A DNA stretch of 64,000 nt from Tetranychus cinnabarinus (Eukaryota > Arthropoda > Arachnida > Trombidiformes > Tetranychidae). The stretch covers positions 4,960,001 through 5,024,000 of the forward strand of contig WHVY01000003.1 of NCBI GenBank assembly GCA_022266195.1, written 5' to 3'. Positions 1-14,311 of this stretch are shown piece by piece. A model generated the notes under the pieces. The model had not been told where the DNA came from. It ran no database searches and was given only the letters and a program-made list of their open reading frames with translations. Numbering within the stretch: the first letter of the stretch is position 1; each line of letters starts with the position of its first letter. The position numbers and the translations under genes were made by a program.

Positions 1-3000
1 GTACATGATGAACCCTTTTCTTTGTTAATTGTTTTCACTTTAATGATAAAAAACAATAATAATTGTCTCAACCATTTTCATGCTTTCCAACTTCACCTAA
101 AAACCTTCTTTTACCAGACATTTGATAATTTAATTATTGAACTCTAGACTATTATCATCATCATAATGAGCGTAAAAATAAAACTTTTTTTGGCCCTTTT
201 TGAGTACAAAGTCGATACTAAACCTAATCTCATACTCAACACTTTAGGTTTAAAACAAGTAAAGCCTTTCAATAGGATTTTTTCTGGTAAATAAACTTTA
301 AGCTCAATTGGAAACTGCAATTCAACAGGAAAATATGCTTTTGATAAGTTGAACACTCATCACAACTTTCCCTATCAATCCTGGTAAAAGCCAGTTTTAG
401 GTGTGAAGCGTTTTCATTTCAATTTGCTAAATATGCTTCAACTTTCAAATTTCAATTGAGACTTAAACCCAATCTTTACCAGAAAAATTGAATTGAAAAA
501 AACTCACTTCAACCCTCAAAGATTAAAATAACTGTTGAAATGGTTTTTTCATTTGTAAAAGTGGTCAACAGAAAAGACTAAAAGTTAAATTAATATTTAT
601 CATTGTGATATTATTCAATTGTTTCAAGCCTCAGGGTTCGCCATTGTTTTCATTGGCAACATTTATTTGCTTTACCTTCAATCGGCTATTTACCTTCATT
701 ATAATGATGCCAGTTAATGGAGATTAATTTTAATTAAGAGATGAAAATTTTGATTAAAACCTTTAAAAGGTGGAAATTACTAAATATTAAAAATATTGAA
801 GGAAAATATTGTTGAGTGAAAAACCATTTTTTGTATTGAAATACACTTGAAGGGAATGAAAGGAAAATAATGAGAAACGAATCTCAATTAATTTACTTTT
901 TCTCATCTTCATTCATCATCTTCCCTGTCTTCCTCCTTTTCAACCTCTTTAAATGCAAACACCACTGAACTTTACTAAATCATTTTCATGGTAAAATAAA
1001 CTTAATCTTGTTTCCTTTTCTTGTTATTTTCCTTGTTATTTTGTTTTGTTTTTCAAGACTTTCATTTCGCTTCAATTTCATGATATATTTTCATTCTGAA
1101 TCAATCTTCCTCCATCAAGTGATACTTCCTGATCTGTTAAACTAACATTATCATCATCATCATCATGATAATACTCATAATCTTGAAAAAAAGAAACGGA
1201 AACTCAACGTCTTGACAATTCTTAACAAGTTGAACGATTGCAAACACGAAAATGCAAAAAACACAGAAAACGAACAAAATATTTTTAAATTGCAATTTGA
1301 TTCACTTTTTTCATTACAATTTATAGTTTTATGAGTTTTCACTCAACATCTGTCAGTTCACTCAATCGATCATGTATCTATCCTGAGTTTAAATATGTTT
1401 TGATAGCTTTTCAGTGTTAACCTGACTTCAAATGTGACATTTAAATTTGATTTTCAATTGTTCTCAATGTTCACTCCATTTTATCCAGATTATTATTAAC
1501 ATGATAATGTTGAACCAGCTCATTGTAAACATTGAAGTTCACTCACATGAATAATTATTATCTTTTATGTTATTATCAGGCTAAAATGAAACATCTTCAA
1601 CTTACCAACATGAAGATGAGTACCTTTTCATCTTCCTCTTCATCATCGCATTATTGTTACATCTTTTCATTCATTTTTGCCTGCATTCCCTGAAAAAGGG
1701 AAACTTTCATACTTTTCCTTCATCCAATTCTGTCCTTTTTTGCCTCATTCAACCAGATTTTTTTTCCTTTCATCATTTCATTTCACCTAAAGAAACCTGA
1801 AAAACTCAAGAATCAATTCAATTCAGTTACAGGCTATAAACTAATCAATCAATATTCAATCATTTTCAGTAAACTCGACTTGTCCGGAAAATGTCTCATA
1901 ATTTTCAATAATCACTTGAATCTCAATCTTATGCTTTAACACAAGTTTATTAGCTTATTGTAAGCATTAACCAGGATTAAGATTTAAATCCAAATCCTTC
2001 CTTAATATTCATTATGTAAGCTAATCTGATATTGTTTTATAATTCTTATAATTATTCACAGTCGATCTTGAATTTTTTACTTTCAAATGTGTTCCAATGA
2101 AAATTACAAAAGCAACTTGAAATGAAATTACATTTTTTCATATCTTACTGTTCAGATTTAAATACTCAGAGACAGAATCATTTGCACTTCATTTGATTTG
2201 CATGATAAAATGATTTCTCGATTGAAGCAAAATCCCATTAATATCACATAAGATGAGAGTTACTCAATGAGACAATAAACAAATATTTTGTTGTAAAAAT
2301 GTCAAAATATCATCAATTAGATATTCAATTACATTTATTATTATACATTAAAAACATTCATATTCAAATGTTATTCCAGTTGATCAAACTTGGACTAAAT
2401 TGATTTTAATCTGAAACTCCTTTTAATGAACTTAGTCTTCAAAATTTCAATTTTGATTTCGTCAGAACTACAATTTCTGTAATTGATTTGAATATTTTAT
2501 AAGGTTCAATGTTCATTTTGCATGAACAGTTTTATATTGATAAATTAGGCAATTTGAAATGATAGATTTGATGAAAGGCTAACAGATTTATTTTCATTTG
2601 ACAAAAATTCGACAGAATGAACTGATAAATTATTCAATTTGCTCTCGACTTTGACCAATAATTTGAGAGCATTTTAAGTGTTTTTGAACGATTCTTACTG
2701 TCCATAAATAGAAAGTTTAAAATCTAATAATTCAAATGGAAAGAATCGACAGATTATTGAATAAGCATGGAAATATGATCGATCAAAGGAATTTTAAAGG
2801 ATGTTCCAACGATTCTGGTCAACTTTTTGTGTTGATCTGATCAACCATGAATCTGTTTTTCAATGCAAAGTTCAAATGCTAACAATCATTTGTAATGGTT
2901 GATTAAACTTGAAAATAAAGCAATCAAAATCATTCAAAAACACCTGAAAATTTCAATTTGATAATCAATTTCCTGAATTGGAACGAGCAAATAAACAATG

Positions 3001-4451
3001 ATTAGTATTATTAATGTATTTAACTTAATCAGATTGGCAATTGTGATGGGAAAAATGTGAATATAAAATTAACTTTTGCCATTTCAATTTGAAATGTTCA
3101 ATTGACATTTTTTGTCATTGCTTGATATTTCAATTTTTGTTTTTACATTTTGTTGTTTCTTTCAATTTCAATCTCAATCTTATTCATGAAAATGTATTTT
3201 GACTTCTTCTGAATCTTCCCCTGAACATTACAATTGTTTTCTCATTTGGCATTACCTTGCCAGGAATGACAATCAATAATGTTTCTCAACTTGAAACTGA
3301 ATTCATCTTCAACTGAATAAACATTTAATTTGCACAAATTTAATATCTCAATGGATCAAATGAAATGAAACGTCAATCCAATTTTATGCAATTAACAAAC
3401 TATTCTCACCTGAAATCAATTACATCTGATGATCATAATGTTGGTTCACCTTCAAGCTATCAGTTTAATTGTAAATAAAGTTATTGATTGTTAGCCTGTA
3501 ATGATCACTGAGCCTTGTGTGTTGGTTTCATTTTAATTAGTTTCAACTATTTTCGGTTCTGGATGCAAAGATAATTTCATCCAGACTCAATTTATGGACA
3601 TAAAAGCATAATAAAATGGTGAATAAAAACTGTTTTCATTTGTGTTCAACTTTTCACAGCAATTAGTTAAACTAATCACGTTCAAATGGCCACGTAATTA
3701 AACTTTGATTGCACGATTGAATCGCCTATTCATTTAGTTTATTAAGCTAATTAGGCATTCTCAACTCATTATAACAATCATCATCACCGTCATTATAATC
3801 ATCATAAACAGTATAATCATGGAGTTATTACATTCTGAAGGTTTTTCCAGTTAAATTCAAAATTGTTATTCTTCAATTAAATTAATCACTGATTCAACTC
3901 AATGTTTCAAACTGGATTAACTTTGTAAATCAAACTTGGATAATTTTATTTTGAAAAAATCCTTTTTTCCTTTTTTCTTGTCCAATCATTTTCATTTCAA
4001 TGAGTTTAATAATCATTTTCGAACGGTCAGTTGAACAAAAATGGTTTCAATTTTACCTCGAAATTGAATTTGAAATTTCAATTGATTCAATGTCAGTAAA
4101 TGGTTAAACATTAGTAACCAACGATTAAAAGTAAATCTCCTTTCCATCATTTGATTTATGAAGGGCAATTATTGTTAATTCAAGTCAAACATTTAATAAG
4201 AAACATCAAGTTGGTCATAATTCTTTATCTTCATATTAATGATTCTGATTCCTGTCCATCTTTCAACTAATCTGATCATTGAATCGATAAATGTGAACAA
4301 TCATAAGATGATAATAATGATGATATTATCAAAATGAAGTTACTCCTTTATAAGCTAATAATAAAGCAAAATATTTTTAATCCAATCAAGTTGATAACTT
4401 GAATGACTGTGACAATTTAAACTCTAATCAGTTTATTTGAAACTCTTTCAG
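1..4451. other. Non-coding stretch upstream of the first visible NCS-1 exon, probably intron
   Basis: I see no convincing exon here on either strand. The next exon, at 4452, starts in the middle of a codon (TG|G for Trp), so the frequenin exon encoding the myristoylated N-terminus should lie upstream. I did not find it in these 4.4 kb, so it is probably off the left edge. The stretch is AT-rich with scattered ATCATC/ATGATA simple repeats, for example around 1150-1170 and 4310-4330. Confidence 0.5.
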
Positions 4452-7400
4452 GTACAAAGGATTCAGAAAGGATTGTCCAAATGGCCATTTAACTGAACAG
4501 GTAAACGATTAATCATTTTCAATAATAATTACAGATAAATATTGTATAACCAAAGGTTAACCAAAAGGTTATTTTAAAGTAAGGATTGGGAGTTGCTTGG
4601 AGTGAAAATTGTCTCAATATCATCGGAACGTTTCTTTTCCTATTCACAACTCGAACACTTTTTTTTCATTTTTTACCTTCTTCTCTCCTCTTGATTACCA
4701 TCATGATAACCATCATGGTAAACATAAACATCATCTTAGTTAGATGATGATAAAGTTATAATTTGCCAACCAAATGAAAGCCTTCCTGTTGACATGAATG
4801 TTAACTTATTCATATGTTAAAAGGTAGTCTTGCTTATCATGTTGTTGTTGCTGTTGAAGTTTACATGTAAAGATGTTTTATTAGATTCACAGGGAAGCAA
4901 AAAAAAGTTGTTTCAATGTTGCATGTTGACATACACATAATGTTCAGAGTATCATGTAAAATATCATCTCCACCCGAAGTCATCATTTATTTATACACTC
5001 TTGCCATCATCTTACACCAATTTATCTGTCTCTTTCTGACAGCCTTTTCTTTCCCTTGCTTCATGGAAACCCGATTCTCAGTATCTTAACCATTTTTGAC
5101 ATCTACTTATCATCATGAAAACAGTAACCATGAACAATGATAATCTCAGTAAATTGAAACACTTTCCATCCTTCTTTGGTCAAAGATTAAGTGTTTTCCA
5201 ATGGTAACTCAACCTTTTACCGAATTGACCATCAATTTTAAATGTCATCAAGTTTATCCAACATTTTCATTATAATCTTGATTCATTTGATAAGATTGTT
5301 GCATGTGTTCACTTAGTTACTTGTTAATGTGCTCATAACTCAGCCAGTGTTTACAGAGATGCAGATTAATTCATGAATCATGCTAAAATCATTTTCACTA
5401 ATCACACTTAATTTTGGGCACAAAATTTTAAATCTACACAGTTAATGCAACTTTCAACCTTTACATTATTATTAGCATCAGGAAATTAGTTGAACTTTTT
5501 CTCTCTTCAATCTAGATGTTCCATCATCTCAGTTATCCTATTTAATCTGGTTATACAATTTTAACTATTTGAATTTCGGATTAAGTTGACAACTAAAGTT
5601 AATTTCATGTTTTCTTTGTCCATCTTTTTATTGCCATTATGAAGGGATTTTTTCGTATTTACAAACAATTCTTTCCTCATGGAGATCCATCGAGATTTGC
5701 ATCACTCGTTTTCAGGGTTTTTGATGAGAACAAGGTAAGTTTATCTATTTTCACCAGTTAGACAATTTTTTCATGCATTAAATCGAGTGTTGGATAAATA
5801 GCAATGAAAAGAATTGTAATAAAAAATCAAAGTAATCAATTAATCGTCAATGGAAGTGCATAAAAACACATTAACAGAATAAATTAATTTCGATATTTTT
5901 TAATTGCTGATCAACAACAATTTTTAGTTCATAGACTTTCTTATCAAACATTCATTATAAATGAACAATTGACTCCGACTCTACTTTTGACCTGAATCAG
6001 CGTCATTATTATGATTGTTACTTCAAAAAATACAACCAGTTTACAGGTCAATTAAATTGAAATCCATCAGGGAATGAGTATCAACAAAAGGCAGTTTCAT
6101 CAGGTCCATTAGTGAATAAGTTGATTCAGTTCAAGTTGAAAGGTAAAAAGATGACAAGTCTATCTTCCCTCATGATTATAACAAGTCATCAGCAGACATT
6201 CACCACCTTTAACATCGACTTCATCTCCAGCTTTCATAATAATTCATAATATTCACTGAATTTTCTCGTAACACAATGTTGAAGAAGATTTTGTTTCCTG
6301 ATTATCCATTTTCGTTAACTCTTGTTTTTCACGTTTCCTTTTTTTGTCATTATGAACACTAATTCCCAGGATGGATCAATTGAATTTGAAGAGTTTATCA
6401 AAGCACTTTCTGTGACATCTCGTGGTAATCTTGAAGAGAAACTAGTCTGTAAGTATATTAACAATAATTATCATAAGGGAAAATAAAACAAAAGATACTT
6501 ACAAAGCAAAAAAACATGATAAAAAACCAGTAACCACCGCCATTGAATAGACATTATGGTAACTATGGAAATAACGGTTATGTAAGGGAAGGAGGGAAAA
6601 GCAAAAAATGAAATGAAATTCAAGTATATTTTAATTGTTAACTCACTTTTTTACCTTAATTTTACAGGGGCTTTTAAACTGTATGATGTTGATAATGATG
6701 GTTTTATTACTCGAGAGGAAATGTATAATATAGTTGATGCCATTTATGCCATGCTTGGGAATAAGCTAAAGGATAAGCTGGAAACAGACGAAGAGACAGA
6801 AGGTGAAGAAGGTGAAGACGGAGGAGAAGGAGGGAAAGCAAAAGAAGCAAAAGAAGCAAAAGAGGGAAAAGAAAAGAAAGAGAAAGAGAAGAAAGAGAAG
6901 AAAGAGAAGAAAGAAAAGAAAGAAGGAAAAGAAGGAGTAAAAGGGGTAGAAGGAGCAGAAGGGGCAGAAGAACCAGAAGAGCCAGAAGAACCAGAAGAAA
7001 CTCCAAAGGAAAGAGTTGACCGTATATTTGAACAACTAGATAAGGTGAGTTAATTTGTCCTTTAATTATTAATACTTGTGTTAACAGTTGGTTAAGTTGT
7101 TAATTTACCAGCCATCACCAATTGTCATTTTCACATCAATTTTTAAAAAAAAAGCCAAACCAAAACCATTCTGTACAGGACAAGTAAATGATATGCCATG
7201 TTGATCCATGTTTAAGCTACCATTTATAGACAGCATTGAATTACAGTAGTCTGATGATGGCTTGTGTTGATATTATCATCCACATTGAATCAACTGATAA
7301 TGGTTCAATTGTTTTTGTATAATGATTCAAAGCTAAACATGTCAATAAGGCTAATTTGTCCGATAGGTTTCACTTTTATTTGAACTCAAAATGACTTTTC

Positions 7401-10400
7401 CTACTAATGATATTAACAGTAAATGTGTACAAATGTTTTGTAAATCACTGTAAAGGTAAACAAGACAGAAATTCAGCAAATTGAAAGCATTCTTGAACAA
7501 TATTTACTTTTTTATTCAAGTAAAAAATATTAATACAATTGTAATATTTGAAGGTAAAGGTAAACAAAATGATATAACATAAAACTATCTATTGATTGGA
7601 AGGAGACAAAATGTTGAACCATTTTTTGTTCCTTAACCAAATCTATTGCAAGTTTACATTTTCAATTTCAATTTTGGTGATAAAAGAGATTAAATTTCTC
7701 AAGATTTTCAATCAATTTTCAAATATTACCATCAAGTAATTTGTAATCCATTATTTCAATTATCCATCTTGATTCCAACCATTAATCATTCCTCAATCAA
7801 TCCATATTCAATCCTTATCTTGAGCCTATTAAGTTAACCTTTTCAATGGTCAAAAGCATGAGCTTTCAATGAGAAACGGTTTAAGATTGTTAACATTTCA
7901 TGAGCATTGAAAATTTTATCCAAACAATGGTTGAAAGTTTCTATGGAAACCTGGAAATGAAATGAAAAAAAATGAAAAGAATAGAAAAATCAACAAGAAA
8001 AAATGGCTTAACCAAGGTTTTCTGGTTCTTTTCTGGTTCTTTTTGGTTCCTATTATTGAAACTCATCAGCTTGCCTTACTAGCCAAGAATGAAGTCAACA
8101 ATAATTTTACATATTATCCTTATTATAAGATGTTGTTTGAAGGTAAACCTTTTCAATTGTGAATGTTAAGGTTATTTTGTTATTTAGCTTTAAATTGAAA
8201 TCCCTTTACATTATTAACTTTGATTTGGCAATTTTTTATCCTCTTAAATACCTTCATCCTTGAAACATCATCCATCTTGAAACTGATCATCTTATCATGG
8301 ATCATATTAGATAAATATCATCAACAATAATCTATTTATCCGAAAGACTGCTTTGCATGCACAAAAGCCTACCAATTCAAGTTGAGTTATAATTGTTGTC
8401 CATTTCAAATGTTAAATGTTTATTACCAAATCAAATTATATCATCAACCCTTATGATTAATGCTGTTGGATTGATGATGTTGGTTACATCAGCTAAATTG
8501 TCTGAACCTCGTTATACAGTTAAGTGAGCCAAGACTTGAAACTCCTATCTCGAGGTAATCATGTTCATCTAATTACATGATAGTTATTTTAATATTTGTT
8601 AGGATTGAATAAACTCTAGTCGTCAAAATCATCATAAATCACAAGTTCAATTTATATCCCAAAATGTAAATCAAAGCCCAACAATTGGTATTTCATGGGA
8701 CACTTCAAATCAATCTGTATTTACATATTGAACTGACAATTTAAGAAAACAATTGAGAATCAAATATTAGCTTTTGTCACATTTGACGCTATTTAATTTT
8801 TCCCAAACAATTGAAATGAAACAAGTTGCATTCAGTTAAACTTAGACATTTGGGATAAAATTGCCTTTCAAATGTTCAATCTTTAAATATCTTTTTCAAC
8901 CCATTCTGTCAATCTAATTTCAGTTCATCTGTATTGTTCAAGCACAAGATATAACCATCTCAAATGCTACCTTTACTACATCTCCTAATACAGGGGAAAA
9001 GTTTGAAATAAATGAAAAATAATAACAAAATAACACAAAAAGCCGCCAAGAAAATACTTTGACTTTGATAGACTCAAGAGTAGATGAAATTGCAATGAAG
9101 CAAACCATTTTATAACCATTCCCATGTTACTTATAACGTTTACCTTCATTAAACCGTGTACCAGAATGTGTCACGTGAATGATCAAGAAGATGCTCAAGA
9201 TGCTGATGATACTGGAAAGATAAAGTCCAAAGGATAAAAGGTGAAGAGAGAGCAGGAAAAACAGTTTGGAATAGGAAAGTTATCAAGAAAAAAGTATGAG
9301 CAAGTAAAATCAATTACCTAGAAAAAAAGACTTGTACTGTTGCAAACCTTTCTCTTTCATCTTTAACTACTTTCTCATCCTCATCTTCATCATCACTTTC
9401 ATCATGTTGCTCTTCTTTTCATCGTTATCTTATTAGTTGAACATTTTTGTATACTTTCATCTGTTCAAGTGAACCAGTAACTTGTAATGAGCAATTTGCG
9501 TTGAAAAACATGAAAACAAAAACAAACCCATTACTTGTTATGATATTTATATTATTGTTACCAATATTTGTTGAAAACTTTTGTAATGATTAGTAAATTT
9601 GTTAAAATACAATTTAATGATGATCATGAAGCTGATAGCAATGATAGTCATAAAAGGATAATTGTTGTTCATTTAAGTTCACTTGAACACTTTCAAAGAA
9701 ACATTGAGACTTGAGTTTTGTTTTTGTTTTCCTCTTGTTTATATGAATGATCATTTATAACTGACATACAAAACTTACTTTTAATCAACTAATTGTAGGA
9801 CTCAAAATAATTATAAACACATCAACTTGTATATTTGTGTAGTTATTATTATGATTTATTAATGTGTGTTCAGTACATTATAAATCTGTTAATGTATTAA
9901 TATAAACAATAATAAAAGGCAAAAAACAAGATTTTATGTGTTGTACAGTTGTTCAATGGTTAAATATAGTTGATGATCATCATGATGATACAGTAAATAA
10001 TGAATACAATAATAAAATGATAGAGTTGATCGTACTTAAGAGGATTCAACTTGAAATATTATCCATTGGGTGAAAAATATTAAACAACTTTTCTTTTCCA
10101 ACTTCAGGTTTGCCAGAAAAAAAGTAGAATATTATTTTTCCTTCTAATTCCAGGTAAATTTTTAACTATTTCATCTGATGTAATAAAAAAAATCCAAGAT
10201 GAACAGGGAATCAACAAAAAATACTAGCTTTTAGATGATTTCAGTTGAATCTTGCAAGTTGAAAGTTCAAGAGATAACATTCAGATAAACTGAAGCTATT
10301 TTAAAATGCAAACCATTTCCATTTCATTAGATAATCTTATTTAGTACAATTTCAACTAACGTTTCTAAAAGGGTTTCCATTCAGCTGAATTTCATACAGT

Positions 10401-12831
10401 AAAACTTGAAGACTTTACTATTCATAACTTAAGTACGAAAACAATTGACATTTTTGCTAAAAGTTATTAAAATTATAAACTTTTAAAAGCTTCAAAATGA
10501 ACTTCAACTTTAATCAGAAACAAGAAACTCGAAGCTGAACGACTTCGAAAGCGCTTTAAAAGGTTTAGTTTATGCACATAATAAATGCTTAAGTAATAAC
10601 GAAGCAAACTGTTTAATCAATATAAAAGTTTCATCAGCTTATGAAATGAAATCATGATTAACTCTGATGTCTTTGTGCAATTAGTTTTTAATCCGATTGA
10701 AGTTTCAGGTAAAAGTGTTGAAGAAAAATGAACTTTAAGAGATTCTCCAGATTTTGCAAAACAAGAGGAAATAATCAAATAAGGTGTAAAATGATTAATA
10801 ATAAACGAAACGATTGAACCAATTTACATGTCGAGTGTTTTGTTAACGAAATCTGGACAAATTCAAAAGTGCTTTTGTTATTGTGATCAAGTTAATCATG
10901 ACTTTTATGATTTATTAGGAAAACTTTGATTTTCAAACCTTCGCTTGATTGCTGTTACATTATTTATAGTTGAATAGCAATAAATAATTGAAGATACATA
11001 AATGGATGCAATTTGCAGTTGTTTTTGTGGTTAATATTATTCACACAATCATGATAATTGATTGATGTTAATAATGTCATTGGGAGTTGTTTATGAGTTT
11101 TGGTTTGGCAAATTTTGTATTTATAACAAAGTTATTTATATAAATTGATAAAATTTTGTTTCTTTATTTGGTTGAACTTTGAAAATATTGAAATTATCAA
11201 TCAGTTGAAACAATTAATATTTTCATTGTTAATTGTTGATTGAAGGGAATCATTTTTCTTTTCAACCTGAAAGTGTCAAAACTGATTGTAATTAATCTAT
11301 TATTACATTGTTAATCTGTCAATCATTCATTTTGTTCATACAAATATCACATTTTTCACTGACTTTTTGCAGAAACTTGCATTTCATTGAACAAATTTGC
11401 CTTTTAAATTGTTCATTTAGTATCTGGTTTTGCCATTAAAAATATTTCCAACTCCATTAAGTATCAATAAATGTCATTCAATCAACAAACTAATACATCA
11501 TAAATGAGAGTTAACTTTCAGTTATTAACTTTTGCATTGTCTTTTCAGTTTTAAACTTTTCTGAAGCTCCTCTGATTTAATCAAACACTCAGCATGATTA
11601 AATATTGCATTTTTCAACAAGAGAACCTGAATAAAGTGAATAAAAGATGTAAAAATGAGACTCAAAAATGACAATAGAAAGCTTAACTTCTATCATTATT
11701 AATCACATTTAGTCACATTAATGTTAAAGTTGCTATTTTTGTAACCAGAATTTCAATGTTTCCATCACTTTTTTCATCACTTCAACAGTGAAGATGAATG
11801 GCAACGAACTATGAAAGATGTTAAAATAAAGGTTGATAGAGACGAGTGAAGAGTCGCCTTATCAATGTTATCAGCATCAAGTATTCATTCTGGTAATGAG
11901 TTGTTTCACTTGAAACAGACAAGAATCAGGTTGTCTTGAAAATCATCGTGATCATGGTGATAAAAACAAAAACAAATCGATTGAATGACAAAATATTGAC
12001 ATTTTCCTGTAAAAAATAAAACATTAGCAATTGTAATCTTTTTTCAAACAATTAGTCCGTCCATTTTAACCTGTGATATACATTCAAATCCATTATCATC
12101 TTGAGTTCATCTGTTATCAAATTCATGGAAATCTCAATGTAACAGAATCACGGAGTGAATGGGAATTTACTCTAAAGTAATGTTTTAAATTAACGCCTTA
12201 CTTTAATACAAGAAAATACTGATGATAATATCGCTATTAAAATTGATCACGAAGATGTTGATATTAATAGTGTCGTAAATTGCATTGATGTTGATAATAG
12301 TCCATTTCCTCTGAATTGGTCTTGAACTTATTGCAACAGCTTGTAATGGTAAAGCGATTCAACATCATTAATAGTTGAGGTTGACCCAAACTCGTCCAAT
12401 AGCGTGATAACAAAGTTATTTTCATTCTAATTTTTTTTCATCGCATTAGCTTTTTACATGAAAAGTTCATCTATTTTTTTCTCAACTCTGGCCATTGTTA
12501 AGAAAATGATGAAGATGGTGATGATTAGTCCATTGAAACCATTTAGCATTTAATTGCAGGAAACGGAAAACCAAATTCCATTTCCTAGTTTCTTGAGAAA
12601 CAGAAACATTTTAATGACAATTTTTAATGTATATTTCATTTTTTCATTATTTTCAACTCTATCATTATATTTCTTGTCTTGTTTTAATGCCTTTCTTTCT
12701 TTCTTTCTTTCTTTCTTTTCATTCTGTAACTTCACCAGAACCATGACAACAAGCTCACCTTGGAGGAATTTAAGGAAGGATCCAAACAAGATCCTAAAAT
12801 TGTTCAAGCTCTTTCCCTGTATGCACCTTGA
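4452..12831 (+). CDS. Frq: Neuronal calcium sensor 1 / frequenin, 5' partial, with a charged insert
   Basis: Coding exons are 4452-4500, 5645-5734, 6370-6448, 6668-7044 and 12739-12831 (TGA), all in phase with GT-AG borders. They give 228 residues plus part of a Trp. NCS-1 is a myristoylated EF-hand calcium sensor of the synapse that modulates neurotransmitter release and PI4-kinase. Visible landmarks are YKGFRKDCPNGHLTEQ (the degenerate EF1 region), KQFFPHGDPSRFASLVFRVF, EF2 loop DENKDGSIEFEE, EF3 loop DVDNDGFITREE, EF4 loop DKNHDNKLTLEE, and a C-terminus starting IVQALSL. The family is usually about 187-190 aa. Here the EF3-EF4 linker carries about 70 extra residues of Lys/Glu/Gly repeats (about 6776-7000), in the same exon and frame. 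EF4 has Asn where Gly normally sits at loop position 6. The intron before the last exon is 5.7 kb. The first exon, with the MGK myristoylation signal, is not visible. Confidence 0.95.
6776..7000 (+). repeat. Purine-rich coding minisatellite within NCS-1
   Basis: Degenerate gaaaag/aaagag/gaagaa units run almost purely purine on the + strand. They encode the Lys/Glu-rich insert (KEAKEAKEGKEKKEKEKKEK and similar) followed by EEPEEPEEPEE. The tract stays open within the exon and rejoins the conserved TPKERVDRIFEQLDK segment. The opposite-strand ORFs over this stretch are shadows of it. Confidence 0.9.
7045..12738 (+). other. 5.7-kb last intron of NCS-1
   Basis: This interval separates the EF3/insert exon from the EF4 exon. 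It starts with GTGAGT and ends with CCAG. I found no nested gene on either strand. A 66-codon ORF at 7962 has no recognisable similarity and low-complexity composition. The acceptor is preceded by a (TTTC)n tract at 12691-12720. Confidence 0.8.
12691..12720 (+). repeat. (TTTC)n microsatellite next to the NCS-1 terminal acceptor
   Basis: About seven TTTC units lie about 18 nt upstream of the AG at 12737-12738. They form an extended polypyrimidine tract for the last NCS-1 exon. Confidence 0.9.
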
Positions 12832-13164
12832 GCAGCAATCCAAACTTAAGCCAAAAGACTTGACATATTCAAAGGGAAGCAACCGAAGGAAGGAGATGAA
12901 AAATGAAAAATGGTGATAATGATGATGACTCTGGTGATGATAATGATGATTATGGTGATGACTTTATTATGATAATATCATGAAGGATTAGGATAAAACT
13001 AAATACCAACATGATAGACGATGGAGTGAAAAAAATGTGTAATATGGAGACAAAAAATGTACTTTTACTTTTGTACCAGTCATAAAATGGAGGGAAACTG
13101 TTATACTGTTTGGGGATTTTAATATATTAGCAATGAAAACAAGATAATCCATGTTTACCCAGTC

Positions 13165-13170
13165 AATAAA
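13165..13170 (+). promoter_or_regulatory. Candidate poly(A) signal of NCS-1
   Basis: AATAAA hexamer 334 nt downstream of the NCS-1 stop codon. Assigned by position only. Confidence 0.45.
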
Positions 13171-14311
13171 AGGATAATTTGGATTAAATTGAAAAGCTGT
13201 TGATCAAAATTAATACTCTGTCTCTACTGACCAATTCAAATGATCACCATTAACCATCAAGATCATCATCATTGTCATCGTTGATATCGTTATTATTTTT
13301 TGCTGTTTTGTTGGTTATTATAATATTAATTTTAAACATTGTTATCGTTTCTCAAATCACACCTGAAACATTATACACAATATTGGAACACGTTGAGATT
13401 TACACTGATTACATAAATTATTACAATTATGTGTATATGAATAAAAATTACATATAAAAAAAAGACACCAAATTCACCCGAAACCAAAGACAAAAATCAA
13501 ATTAATTAGCACATTTACATTGAAATACCAATGGCTACATAATTGTTGCTCCAAATGCATAATCATTTTTGGGATAAAATGAATGGGACCAAGAAATGTT
13601 TGCCTTCAGTTATGATCAAAGTTAACAAGCAAAAGATTACATTACAAGGTAATAAATATGTAAACTGAGAAGCATTATTTCAACCTGATTTTTGTCCAAA
13701 ATCACATATTCATGTATTATTTAAATATATATCTTTGATAAAAGTTAAATTACATATTAGATTGAGATAAATTACAATGGAAAATGTTGATTGTGTTGAC
13801 AATCGGCCAGCAAAAATTGAATGTATATTATATTCAGTTCACGCTTTTACTGGTTAACTGGTTGGACTATGTCAAGTGAAATGGCAACATGATTAACAAA
13901 GTAATTTATTATTATGTTTACAATGAAGGATAACAATATCACAATTTGTATTTGAGAATAAGTAACTCTTTGTTTAGCTTCTTCATGTTGATTTTTTACC
14001 TTTCATGGTCCCAAATGAATTTGATTGACAAACAATCAATCAATAGAGGTTACCAGTTTTAACTTTTTTTACTCTGAGTTGCTTGTCAAATGTTTGTTAT
14101 TCAGAATATATTATCTTATTGGATCCAATTTAGGACATTTATTCAACATTTATTATTCAGCTTCAATTGTCAATTACCTCTGTTTGCTTTATGCTGGATG
14201 TCCGTTGGTGGACATTTAGATTAACCTTGGATAATGACCAGAAGAATGATAGTTTGTGAGGACAAAATGCTTCTAGAAATACATTTGAATTAAATATAAA
14301 TGAAGTTGTTT

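Noticed and set aside
7962..8162. 66-codon ORF inside the last NCS-1 intron
   Set aside because: Lysine/asparagine-rich start from A-rich DNA, no recognisable family, and no supporting splice or promoter signal; length is unremarkable for this base composition.
12550..12916. Overlapping 110- and 120-codon ORFs on opposite strands
   Set aside because: Both cover the (TTTC)n tract and the true last NCS-1 exon in wrong frames.
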